From assembly GCA_963969595.1 (NCBI GenBank), contig OZ018410.1:36375413-36439412 (forward strand): DNA of 64,000 bases. The letters run 5' to 3'. Of this stretch, positions 25,701 through 37,252 are shown one piece after another. Below the pieces are notes generated by a model that saw only the letters and a list, made by a program, of their open reading frames with translations, was not told the origin of the DNA and ran no database searches. The position numbers and the translations under genes were made by a program. How positions within the stretch are numbered: position 1 is the stretch's first letter; each line of letters begins with the position of its first letter. Source of the stretch: Neckera pumila. Its lineage: Eukaryota > Streptophyta > Bryopsida > Hypnales > Neckeraceae.

Positions 25701-27112
25701 ATCGGATTAAAACAATTGCAGAGACAATTGTTGTTAGCATGTGCAGCATATAGCGTGGCCTACAGTAGCGAAAATATTTGCTACATTAATTACCTAACAG
25801 AACTCAACAATTTCTACAACATCTTGTAGATGACAATTTTAAGCATCCTAATTGATGTAGTTGGAAAATTGCACATTTGTAAAGTTGTTTTTAGATTGAC
25901 ATGCCATACTAAAATCCCAAATGTTATGTGCAGTATCATAATCGTAACAACTTTATATTCAAGCACCGAAAATGAGAGAAATGGGTTATGTTTTAAAAAT
26001 GTTTACAAGGGTACAAAAAATTATTGCATGCGACTGTACAAAGCGACCATGCCGAAGAGCTTTGACCAGAAAACTTGTGGCTATGCAGTGGAGGAGTGGC
26101 CGAAGGCGTTGGCAAAAGATGCAGCTGCATATGAGAAGCAATACCATGCCCCGAAGATTGGCACTGACGACATAGTTATCCTCCACTGTAAGTCCTTCAC
26201 CCTCGCCTTAGATTGATTGCTGCTTCCAACAGCTCCTCAAATAGGGTTTTTTGAATTATTTTTTTCAACGAGTGAGGATCATTCTTAGGAATATTCTGAG
26301 GATCGTGCAGTATTGAGGATTATTTGGAAAGAGGTTAGAAAATTATTGTTTGGGGAGGTACTCTTGCAATTAGCGGCTTGTTTGTGTTTAATTTTTGCAG
26401 TTCTGAAAAGGTTCTGCATGTCGGCACTGCTACTGATTTTTGTTTTTAAGTACGTCGAATTTGGATTGTGCAGGCAGATCAAGCAGGCGTGCTTCGTGGG
26501 CTGCTTATTTGGCTCAAGATGCTGGTTTCAAACGGTACCACGGCTACAACCTAATAATCAAGTTTTGTCTTTCAAGTTGATGTTCATGCTTTCTCGTGAA
26601 CCTTTGCAAACTATCTTACTTGCCTTTTCTCTTTCATCCATCATTCCCATAAATCTTGAACGAGGATACTGGAAAAGAATTTTTCTTCTTGGTAAAGTCT
26701 ATGACCCAAGCAAACTCATCCTGTCAAAAAAAAAAAGCCCCTACTTCGCTCATTTTATCATATCCATGTTTCTTCGCAGTTGTTTTGTTTATAAGGAGGG
26801 CGCTTATGGGTGGCGTTTGGATTCAACAGTGCTACCTTATGACAGCTATGAATTGGTAAGCTTCCCATTACGTTTGCCATTCAACCCCACAAGGTTAGAT
26901 ATTAATGACTGCCTTCATTGATTTGCTTTATCTTCCCCATCGTGACTTTGTCATTTGTTTCGTGCAACACGATGATAATGAATTTGTATGTCTGGCAGGG
27001 GGATGTACCTCCAGATCCTGTCAAGTTTGTCTTGGAGAGGGTGAATTTTGAAGGTGCGCAGTCGGAGCTGAAGCACTTAGGGTTAATGAAATTTAGAAAG
27101 TCAGAACAGTGA
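22721..27112 (+). CDS. Tandem rhodanese-domain protein, 9 exons, 405 aa
   Basis: Exons: 22721-22951, 23772-23973, 24200-24362, 24809-24889, 25368-25513, 26044-26187, 26474-26534, 26780-26855 and 26999-27112. All are GT-AG and phases agree (1218 nt). Residues 1-77 are acidic and Pro-rich and do not look like a transit peptide. Rhodanese domain 1 (about 100-210) has HLLIDVRHPD and ends CCILKGGFQAL. Its catalytic loop reads FLSNRGKRA, with Ser where Cys is expected. Domain 2 (about 240-375) has PWLIDLRRHDERALYGHIKG and an intact loop, ILHCRSSRRAS. Rhodaneses transfer sulfane sulfur through a Cys persulfide, so only domain 2 looks competent. Two joins were chosen for frame: exon 3 at 24200 and exon 8 at 26780. 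Starting exon 8 at 26796 instead would end the protein at 27044. Substrate is unknown. Confidence 0.78.
22988..23700. repeat. Five-unit tandem repeat in rhodanese intron 1
   Basis: Units of about 138-168 bp begin near 22990, 23156, 23308, 23459 and 23597. Each opens with a CCGAGGTGCTTGTTGGA-like string and has a TTTAGGGTTTAGAA-like block and an ATTGCTGTCTTGGCAATTCCC-like block. Divergence between units shows the array is not recent. Confidence 0.75.
24415..24620 (+). repeat. Dispersed repeat E, copy 3 (rhodanese intron 3)
   Basis: Matches 21284-21520 in order: ACATTCTTGGGTAGCATTGGCAT, a TTTTGAGCAATGTCATGCC block, then CTTGTTCAGATTGAGCTCA. Confidence 0.5.
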
Positions 27113-28652
27113 TACACAGGAAACAGTTCATTATGATATGAGGGGTTTTAGGACTTAAGAGAGTTTTTGTGTGGATTGATATTGGGAAACCATCGTAAGT
27201 TTGAGTCCATCTCCTGGAAGGGACTGAAGTTCTGAGGTCTTGCTGTGTGGCATCTAAGGTAGGGACACCCAAAATCGACACTTTTGGCTCTAGTTTTGAG
27301 CGATAGTTATTGTTATGAGTTTGGTCAAATTTTTATGTCCTCTTTGTAACAAAATGAAAGTGAGTTCCAGGGCACGAAAAGAGAGTTATTTGGATACTCT
27401 ATGCACAAGTTACGAAGGTTCAAAGTTTTATTGGTAGATGACTTAAAATCAATGCTTCAAAAGATGCTTTGGTGACCTAAATCCTCCTAATCAATATGTA
27501 GTCATTAGAGTTAATTGTAAAGTCATGTTAAAAATCATGTTTTTATACTATTCTAGAAAATAATTGGGAGCCTCTTTCAATACTTATTTTAGAAAGCATT
27601 TGAATTTTGTTTTGATTTGAATTTTATTGGAATGACAACAAGACATGGCTTACTCTATGTGATTTTTTGGAGAATGATAGCACAAGCTTGGTAGCATGCA
27701 ATCCTAAATGGAAGGTTTTGTCCCTCCTTTGTCAAAAAGTGGAGATCAAACACAACAAACCCCTCAAATGTGATTAAATTGCATGCAATCATGCCTTGTT
27801 GTTATTCCATAATAATTCAAGTAGTAAATCAAAATTCAAATACAATCTAGAATAGGAAGAGATTTAGGGACTAAAAAGTTGGCATTTTGTGATCTTTAGG
27901 ATAAGAGTTTTAATCACTATAATTGAATTATCCTTGAAATCCAACTCAACTATTCTTGTTGTACTTTTCCTTTGACCTCATATTAGTATAACTCACTAAG
28001 AATGAGAAGAGTACATCCTTCTATTATAGACAAATTGCACCCCTACAATCTCAATTTTCTTAATCAATTCAAAGATACAGTATTGCTATCCAACAAATGT
28101 GGGAATAAATTTCAATGGTTGACAAGAAAAAAAACAAAACGTTATAGTTGATAAAACAAATTTTAAATTGTATGTGATTTTTTGAAAAGTTATAGAAGGG
28201 TGTTGCCTTGGGCTCCCCATAAAAGCCTATAGATATGCTTGTCAACATCAAGAAAATAGCGATTGTAGGGCTTCTACCAACCCATGCCCCACTTAACACA
28301 TGCCCAATCTAGTCCATAATGACCTCAATACCAACTGCATATGTCCACTATCAAAATGAAATGATTTACACTGATTTGAGGCTAACTCATAATGAATTGA
28401 TTTGCATTGATTAATTTGAAGCTAATTGAGAGTGAATTGATGGCAATGTATAAAATGGGCATAAATTATGCCCATTCCAGATACATAGTATCCTCATTTC
28501 ATGTAATCCACTTCCTTGAAGCAAGCAATTTTTTTCTTCCATTTGTATTTTCTACTTTTCAATACAAACAACCTCGAATGGGACTTTTCCTAGATGTTTG
28601 GAATGGGAGTTTAGATTGAATCAGGGTGTTCTACCTTTAGTTAGTGGCCTTA
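27113..28652. other. Rhodanese 3' flank and AT-rich intergenic DNA
   Basis: It holds the presumed 3' UTR, then a diverged copy of dispersed repeat A (about 27255-27490), then AT-rich sequence in which I see no gene. Confidence 0.5.
27255..27490 (+). repeat. Dispersed repeat A, copy 3 (diverged)
   Basis: Begins AAGGTAGGGACACCCAAAAT. It shares the GTGAGTTCCAGGGCACGAAA and CAAGTTACGAAGGTTCAAAG blocks with the copies at 3907 and, inverted, at 806. Confidence 0.55.
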
Positions 28653-29311
28653 TTAACTCTTAAAGGAGGTGGCCTTCATAACTAAGGATTGCTTTGCACC
28701 TAGAGGCCAGACCAAAGGTCCTCTGGCTTATCAAAGCAAGGATTGGTGGAGAGATTGGCGTGGTCCAAGTTGGGTTTACACTTTGGCCATAGTCCATGCC
28801 ATTTTTCATAAATGAAAAGTCTACTTGGAATTCTACATGGCCAAAGCAAGATAACTAATGTTTTGCTGGTTTTTAGGAGCTTTTTTATTGACTACCTCTT
28901 TGAAGTAGGCCTAACGGATTTCAAGGAGACCATGGCATGCTAGAACGTCACAACCATAGATTTTGTCTATTTATATTAATTGATCTTGCTGTTGACAATG
29001 TCAAATTTAAAAATAAATAGATATGGACCAGCTATAGTCTCTCTTGGATTTATACCAAGACCATGCAAAGTGCCATTATCATTTTTTTGTCTTGGGCTCT
29101 TGCTTTGCATGGTCACACAACTCACATCTAATAAAGTGGGATAACTTGGAATCCTTCTGGTCCTTGCTCTGACCATGGTGTAAACCGGCCCCCATGTAGT
29201 CACCAAAACTGCTCCGATAATTGAATCAATAGGTGCATTCTTTGTTTTTGCAATGAACAATGAAGTCATTCATCAACCACTTGTCGGCCTCAGCATCCTT
29301 CAAGGGTTAAC
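28653..29311. mobile_element. TTAA element, short-family relative (659 bp)
   Basis: The left end is TTAACTCTTAAAGGAGG. The right end is ATCCTTCAAGGGTTAA. Both edges are TTAA and the termini are inverted over about 20 bases with mismatches. The right part (about 29180-29311) resembles 42846-42994, inverted. Confidence 0.6.
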
Positions 29312-30508
29312 ATACGTTTCCCTGCTGACTTTTTTAGGGTTAAAGACTTCTTGGGTGGAGATGCTGTTATACTCGGATATCTTACTTGTAAAAGTTAACT
29401 ACCATTCAAAGCAGAGCTTCCACCGCCAACGAATGATCAACGGCACGCCTTCGAAGTCCCGGGCATACCGAGTCAGTCACAGTTGCCAAGGGATTTTTGT
29501 AGAATTTGACATTCTTAGATTACCTTAAAAAAAGATGTTTCAATTCACAATTGCCAAGAGATTTCTGTAGAATTCAATTGATATTCTTAAGAGAAATACC
29601 TTTCAATTGTGGAAGCTGTTGCCGTGTGGAAGTCTTCTGGTTTGAAGATTCAAAGCAACCTTTGCAACAATGGATGTGTTTTGCCAAACTTCCAACATTT
29701 GTTTCAACCCTACAAAGAAAATTGATTTTTTGGAGGATTTTTGATGTAAAATTTAATTTTAAATTGTATTTGTTAATTTTTTGCACTATGTAAAACAATA
29801 TGGTGAAATTGTATGGTGATTAAAAGTTAATCCAATAAGGTAGATGCACCTAATTGTGCATTGTTTGCAACATTGTCCGATCTGAATTCTTATGAGAGAC
29901 ATGAGAGCCTCAGGTCAATTTTGGCCAATTTCCTTTGAATTCCAACGAGATTCAACAATAATGTGGACAACTTAATAATGGAAACCAATGCAAACTCATA
30001 TGCTTATTTAGTCAATTTGAGTGGTGGAGTTACCTCAATGCTCAACCATCAACCTAGTGAGAATGTTGTAAGACGAGAACCTTATCCAATTATTATACAT
30101 TGAAAAAGTTTTTATTCAATAAAAAATCATGTAATATACCATTACACCTTCCACATGAATCAATGGTGTAGACATATTGAAGAAGTTTTATTTATTTATT
30201 ATATTTTATATTTTTTCAAAAATAACCCTAGTATATGCAAGTCAACCACTAGCAAGGGAGAATTGACTTCTTCATTACCCCAACTAAGGATATTTTAAAA
30301 AAGTTCCCACTATTTTGTGCCGCATTTCTTTTGGTATTTCTTCACCTCCCCTATTAGTTTGAGGCCTTTGATTGCAAATATGAATTCAGAATTTTAAATT
30401 TTTATCACGTTTAACAAATAAAAAATTCAAGGAGGCACAATGGGGGAATCACTAATTCACCTGGGCTGTCAAGGGGGTATATCAAGATGAAGACCTATTT
30501 CCAACCAC
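29312..30508. other. AT-rich intergenic DNA
   Basis: No gene, RNA or clear element is recognised. Open frames here are short and have no familiar motif. Confidence 0.4.
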
Positions 30509-32333
30509 TTAACCCCTAAAGGACCAAATGGAATTTTTTGGCAACATAGCGATTTTGGGCAGCTCACTATGGATGAAAATTTTATTTTTTTTCTTTAAAA
30601 ATTTCACACATTGTGTGCCCGAGGAGTAGCTTTAAGGCCCAACAATTTTCAAAACTTTTGATTACATAGTTAAAAAGTTATTGGATGATATGTCATTTTC
30701 AACGATCAACGGGCAATTCAAATTTTTTCTAAAAAATCACTTTTAAAAAAAACAAAAATTTGAAATTGGTTCTTTAGATTTGTACTAGTGTGACCCTGTG
30801 CCGTTGGCCCAATTTTCATCTACTCCCAGTTCCACTTCTGGTTCTACTTCCGATTCTACTCCCAGTTCTACTCCCGGTTCCACTCCCAGTAGCAAGAACG
30901 CCACCAAAATCAAAGTAAAAGTAATTTTCTAATTTTTTAATCAATAAATACTTTGAAATTCAATAACTTTTGCACCACCGCTCCAAACGCCACGAAACCA
31001 AGCCGGTGCACCCTTCCTCGGCGAGAGCTTTCCGACGGTACCAAGCACGCGGCCGGGGGATGCACGGTCAGGAAGTTGTCCACGCTACAAACAAAACAAA
31101 CAAACAAACAATCAAACAAACAAACTCATTTAAGGTATTGACTAGTGTGACCCTGTGCCGTTGGCCCAATTTTCATCCACTCCTGGTTCCACTCCCAGTA
31201 GCAAGAACGCCACCAAAATCAAAGTAAGAGTAATTTTCTAATTTTTTAATCAATAAATACTTTGAAATTCAATAACTTTTGCACCACCGCTCCAAACGCC
31301 ACGAAACCAAGCCCGTGCACCCCTCCTCGGCGAGAGCTTTCCGACGGTACCAAGCACGCGGCCGGGGGATGCACGGTCCGGGAGTTGTCCACGCTACAAA
31401 CAAAACAAAATAAACAACCTCATTTAAGGTATTGACTAGTGTGGCCCTGTGTTGTTGGCCCAATTTTCATCCACTCCCGGTTCCACTCCCAGTAGCAAGA
31501 ACGCCACCAAAATCAAAGTAAAAGTAATTTTCTAATTTTTTAATCAATAAATACTTTGAAATTCAATAACTTTTGCACCACCGCTCCAAACGCCACGAAA
31601 CCAAGCCCGTGCACCCCTCCTCGGCGAGAGCTTTCTGACGGTACCAAGCACGCGGCCGGGGGATGCACGGTCCGGGAGATCTCAACGTAACAAACAAAAC
31701 AAAACAAACAAAACAAACAAACAGCCAAATTTAAGGTATAGATATACGTGAAAAGCTTTTAATTATTCCATTTTGATTTATGAGATGAAAACTATGAGGT
31801 GTTTTAGTTTGCGGGCAATTATGGATTCCCTACTCTAAAATAAATTTAGAAGTCCTTTATTTAACTCAATTTTTAATATTTTTTGAAAAAATAAAAGCAT
31901 AGGATGTATGTTGTTTTTTGCAACATAACAACCGTTGGGATTGATATTTTTCAATTCCATAATTCAATTCTTAACAATTTTGTGTTTTGAATAATTTTCT
32001 ACTTCTTTCTACTTATTGTTTTTTTCCTATATGTTGTACAATTCCAAATGATCTGAATTTTCAAGTATGTAGCCAACTTGATTTGAAGAATGAATCCAAG
32101 GAGTAACCACCATTTTGGACATTTATTCATTTAAATGTGACCTTGTGAAGTGCAACTGCCCGATTTTTTGCAGGGCCCAAAAAAGGATTTTTGTCAATTC
32201 AAATGCTAATATCTTGCAATCTATAAGGCGGAAAATTCTAAAAAATTTTCTACATACTCTCAAACAAGTTTACTACAAGATCCTATGGTTACATGTGTCC
32301 AAACATGTTTTTTTTGTAACCTTTAGAGGTTAA
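30509..32333 (+). mobile_element. TTAA element, class II, carrying a tandem insert
   Basis: The left end is TTAACCCCTAAAGGACCAA. The right end is CCTTTAGAGGTTAA. Removing about 30781-31737 leaves a body of roughly 870 bp that aligns, inverted, with 56644-57571, and also with the element ending at 18157. It has no transposase frame. Confidence 0.85.
30781..31737. repeat. Three tandem units of about 300 bp, GC-rich core, inside a TTAA element
   Basis: Units start near 30781, 31138 and 31433, each with GACTAGTGTG(A/G)CCCTGTG. Each has a CACTCCC-GGTTC region, an AT stretch, and then a GC-rich block containing CCTCGGCGAGAGCTTTC and ACGCGGCCGGGGGATGCAC. Each ends in a (CAAA)n-like run. Unit 1 has extra short (TCCCAGTTC)-like repeats. 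The core is much more GC-rich than its surroundings. The origin is unknown. Confidence 0.8.
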
Positions 32334-32786
32334 GTAGTTTAGCTAATCTCTGGTATGGAGAAGGTTGAGGAAAAAAAGTTCTCATGTAGAAAATTAGATT
32401 TAAGAAGGATTTATAATTTTTGACATTTTTTCCCTCAAAAACAAAATTAGTAATGAAGTTTTTCCCCAAAAAATTGTCTTTCCCATTCTTGACTTGTAGG
32501 CAAACCCAACTGTAGGTTGTTTACAAAATCGATGTAGTTGTCTTAGTGTACATGTTGTGATCATTTTATTCTCTCAATGTACAAATTTCGGATATTTCGT
32601 TAGCTCTTGTTGGCCATATTGTATATGAATTGTCACCTATAGCACATCTGATTAGAAACTAAGAAACCTAATTTGTGAGCATGGGATGCTAGTTGAAAAT
32701 GGGTGATTTTATATTAATGGTTTGAAATTGCAATTTAAGTTATATTATAGGTGGCTAAAAAGTGAACATTCTATATTGCATATTTA

Positions 32787-35204
32787 AGTATTTATGTATT
32801 TATGTATTTATGTATTTATGTATTTATGTATTTATGTATTTATATATTTATGTATTTATGTATTTATGTATTTATGTATTTATGTATTTATGTATTTATA
32901 TATTTATGTGTTTATGTATTTATGTGTTTATGTATTTATGTGTTTATATATTTATATATTTATGTATTTATGTATTTATGTGTTTATGTATTTATGTGTT
33001 TATGTATTTATGCATTTATGCATTTATGTATTTATGTATTTATGTATTTATGTATTTATGTATTTATGTATTTATGTATTTATGTATTTATGTATTTATG
33101 TATTTATGTATTTATGTATTTATGTGTTTATGTATTTATGTCTTTATGTATTTATGTGTTTATGTATTTATGTATTTATGTGTTTATGTATTTATGTGTT
33201 TATGTGTTTATGTGTTTATGTATTTATGTGTTTATGCCTTTATGTGTTTATGCCTTTATGTGTTTATGCCTTTATGTGTTTATGCCTTTATGTGTTTATG
33301 TGTTTATGTGTTTATGTGTTTATGTATTTATGTATTTATGTCTTTATGTATTTATGTATTTATGTATTTATGTGTTATTGTGTTTATGTATTTATGTCTT
33401 TATGTATTTATGTATTTATGTATTTATGTGTTTATGTGTTTATGTGTTTATGTATTTATGTATTTATGTATTTATGTGTTTATGTATTTATGTGTTTATG
33501 TGTTTATGTCTTTATGTCTTTATGTATTTATGTATTTATGTATTTATTTGTTTATGTATTTATGTCTTTATGTGTTTATGTGTTTATGTCTTTATGTCTT
33601 TATGTATTTATGTATTTATTTGTTTATGTATTTATGTATTTATATATTTATGTATTTATGTGTTTATGTGTTTATGTATTTATGTATTTATGTATTTATG
33701 TATTTATGTATTTATGTGTTTATGTGTTTATGTGTTTATGTGTTTATGAGTTTATGTGTTTATGTGTTTATGTGTTTATGTATTTATGTATTTATATATT
33801 TATGTATTTATGTATTTATGTATTTATGTATTTATGTATTTATGTGTTTATGTATTTATGTATTTATGTATTTATGTATTTATGTATTTATGTATTTATA
33901 TATTTATATATTTATGTATTTATGTATTTATGTATTTATGTATTTATGTATTTATGTATTTTTGTATTTTTGTATTTTTGTATTTTTGTATTTTTGTATT
34001 TATGTGTTTATGTATTTATATGTTTATGTGTTTATATATTTATGTGTTTATGTATTTATGTATTTATGTATTTATGTGTTTATGTATTTATGTATTTATG
34101 TGTTTATGTGTTTATGTATTTATGTATTTATGTGTTTATGTGTTTATGTATTTATGTATTTATGTATTTATGTGTTTATGTGTTTATGTATTTATGTATT
34201 TATGTATTTATGTGTTTATGTGTTTATGTGTTTATGTGTTTATGTGTTTATGTGTTTATGTGTTTATGTCTTTATGTGTTTATGTCTTTATGTATCTATG
34301 TGTTTATGTGTTTATGTGTTTATGTGTTTATGTGTTTATGTGTTTATGTGTTTATGTGTTTATGTGTTTATGTGTTTATGTGTTTATGTATTTATGTGTT
34401 TATGTGTTTATGTGTTTATGTGTTTATGTGTTTATGTGTTTATGTGTTTATGTGTTTATGTGTTTATGTGTTTATGTGTTTATGTGTTTATGTGTTTATG
34501 TGTTTATGTGTTTATGTGTTTATGTGTTTATGTGTTTATGTGTTTATGTGTTTATGTGTTTATGTGTTTATGTGTTTATGTGTTTATGTGTTTATGTGTT
34601 TATGTGTTTATGTCTTTATGTGTTTATGTGTTTATGTGTTTATGTGTTTATGTGTTTATGTGTTTATGTATTTATGTATTTATGTATTTATGTATTTATG
34701 TATTTATGTATTTATGTATTTATGTATTTATGTATTTATGTATTTATGTATTTATGTATTTATGTATTTATGTATTTATGTATTTATGTATTTATGTATT
34801 TATGTATTTATGTATTTATGTATTTATGTATTTATGTATTTATGTATTTATGTATTTATGTATTTATGTATTTATGTATTTATGTATTTATGTATTTATG
34901 TATTTATGTATTTATGTATTTATGTATTTATGTATTTATGTATTTATGTATTTATGTATTTATGTATTTATGTATTTATGTATTTATGTATTTATGTATT
35001 TATGGATTTATGGATTTATGGATTTATGGATTTATGGATTTATGGATTTATGGATTTATGGATTTATGGATTTATGGATTTATGGATTTATGGATTTATG
35101 GATTTATGGATTTATGGATTTATGGATTTATGGATTTATGGATTTATGGATTTATGGATTTATGGATTTATGGATTTATGGATTTATGGATTTATGGATA
35201 TATG
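32787..35204. repeat. 8-bp minisatellite, about 2.4 kb (TTTATGTA and variants)
   Basis: An unbroken run of 8-mers differing mostly at two positions: TATTTATG, TGTTTATG, TCTTTATG, CCTTTATG and GGATTTAT. The array is segmented: a mixed part to about 34300; an almost pure TGTTTATG block to about 34660; an almost pure TATTTATG block of about 42 units to about 35003; then about 24 GGATTTAT units. Because 8 is not a multiple of 3, all three forward frames read the same 8-residue cycle (MYLCIYVF). This gives stop-free frames of over 800 codons that are not a gene. Confidence 0.97.
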
Positions 35205-35205
35205 T

Positions 35206-35262
35206 TTTATTTTTATTTTTATTTTTATTTTTATTTTTATTTTTATTTTTATTTTTATTTTG
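35206..35262. repeat. (TTTTTA)n hexamer run
   Basis: About nine TTTTTA units directly follow the 8-mer array. Confidence 0.9.
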
Positions 35263-35700
35263 AAGCACATGGTTCTGTTGAATACCAAGGGTCCTATTAT
35301 TAAAATCGTACACCGTATTTCAGAAGTTATGATTGGCCATGATTGGCCATGATATTTCAACAACAAGCCAACCAGGGCTAACTTTTTTGGAGGTAAGTTA
35401 AGTAGTGTGATAAAGAATTAGCATTACAAGGAAAGTGTCCGTCAACTGACACGCTCTTTTTTTCGTATTAAGAATAGCAATTTGAGTCAAAAATAAAAGA
35501 CTCGGTCCGAAATAGCTGGAGCGTCACAAAATGATTGCCAATGAAGTCATGCCGCGTCAGAAGGAAGTCGCGTTAGTAGGTCGCAGCCAGTCCCCCACGA
35601 CTTACCTACCGACCTACTATCCCACATCCCCCCCGCACGGACGAGAAGGTCGAAAAACTACTGTAGGGTTGCGTTAGACGCTTTTTTACGACCGTGGCAA
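35263..35700 (+). promoter_or_regulatory. Presumed URGT promoter region
   Basis: Composition changes from AT-rich to more GC-rich after about 35480, just before a CT-rich leader. A short direct duplication, GATTGGCCAT, occurs twice at about 35331-35350. No TATA box was identified with confidence. Confidence 0.4.
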
Positions 35701-37252
35701 TCATCGAACGCGCTGTCTTCTCTCTGTTTTCGTGTATTCGCAGGTTTAAGAGATGCTCATTCTCGCCGGAGCTTCCCAGTTTTGACCTCACTCGCTGTTG
35801 CCGCTCGCCATCACGAGATCCGCCATCGCACCAGCTTTTTGGAGAGCCGCGGCGCTTCCTTTTTGGTCCTGTTTTCAGAAGTTGGCGATAAGTTTTGGGG
35901 GATGCAGAGGGCGTAGATCTCTCTCAGCTTCAGGAATTCGGCAGGGAAAGGTTAGTATTGCGAGGTTTGATGAGATTTCGGAGCAATTCCCTTCCTCCTC
36001 GATTTTTTGTGGAATTTTGAGCAAGTTTGTTAGATCCGAACGTGATGGGGGATTTTGGTGTTGGTGTTGGTGTTGGTGGTGTTTCGGCGTTGCTTGAGGT
36101 TTTGGAGTGAAGTGTTGTGAGGGTTTTGTGTGATTAGATAGATAGAGGGTGGATTTAGTTCCAATTTCTCTCGGCTCTTCGATTTTGCCGACGCCGCATG
36201 CGATCTTGTGTTCCGCTCTTCGATTTTGGCGATGCCGCATGCGTTCTTGTGTTGCGCTCTTCGATCTAGTAGTTCTTGTGTCCTAGCAGTCAGGCGTTGC
36301 GTTTTTGGGAAAATGCGTGGTTTGGATGATGTTTGGAGTGAATCCGCTCTTCGACAATTTTTAGGCATGTAAAATGAATTTGTAGATCTGGAGCATAGGT
36401 GTGTCAGTCGGGATTTAGTTGCTGTGTTTTCGGTGTTTATAAGGAACTTAGATTGTCGTTGGGGTAACCGGTAGGAGTTTTTTGTCACAAGCGAGGTCTT
36501 GGGCGGGTGAAGTTCCAATTTCGCTCTCACCCTGGTTCACTTTTTTGACGACGTCGCATTTGCATGTATGCTTGTGTTTCTCTCGCTGATCCAGCTGTCG
36601 TAAATCCTAGTAGTCACTTGTTGCATTTATTGGAAAATGCGATGAAGTACTCGTCTTTGCTTCGCAGGTCTGGTGTCTGTTTTTTTCTCATCTCATTCTT
36701 CATTTTACATCTTACGAGTTAGCAACTGCTACGCCACCTCTTAGTCTTGTGCACGGCATCCATTGATGTGTAGATTAGCGTTCTGCGCATGACCTATCTT
36801 AAAGGTGAATCTGGATCTGGGACTTGTGGCATCTCCTATCAGCGGCAGGAGGGTTCGTAATGCTGCGCTGAATTCGAGTTATCGTAATGCTGGTGCCCTG
36901 CCATTCTGTTACACCGCCAATCTTGAATACTACAAGTTCTGATGTTTGGTCTTAAAAAAGTCTCTGAACTCGTGCTCTTTTGTGTGTTGCAGAGTGGCAC
37001 ATCCTATATTTATTAGCCCGGAAACCGCGTCGTGTCGCTCAAGCTGTCTGTTTCTTCGGGAAGTTACTGGGGTTCGTGTGCAGTCCTCTGCATCAATTTT
37101 CTGCTGGAAACCCTTACTTTAGCCTACATTATTGTTAGAGAGCTTATGGCAGTAGTTTTTAGGTGACGGAAGGATATCGCCAGTGCTCTTGCGGCATTCT
37201 CTGCGTCAGATACAGGTGTTAAGAGGTAAATCTCTAGGTAACAGCAACTAAG
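35701..37252 (+). other. URGT 5' UTR with probable leader intron
   Basis: A plausible leader intron runs from a donor after GGGAAAG (35951, GTTAGT) to an acceptor in TGTGTGTTGCAG (ends 36992). The start codon follows at 37253. Short upstream ATGs are present. The exact structure needs transcript data. Confidence 0.45.

Noticed and set aside
30937..31728. Repeated short minus-strand frames (HPPAACLVPSESSRRG)
   Set aside because: The same frame recurs only because the 300-bp unit is tandemly repeated; there is no independent evidence of coding.
32762..35352. Three overlapping reading frames of 515-852 codons encoding MYLCIYVF repeats
   Set aside because: They are produced by the 8-bp tandem repeat being free of stops in every forward frame. 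There are no introns, domains or unique sequence.
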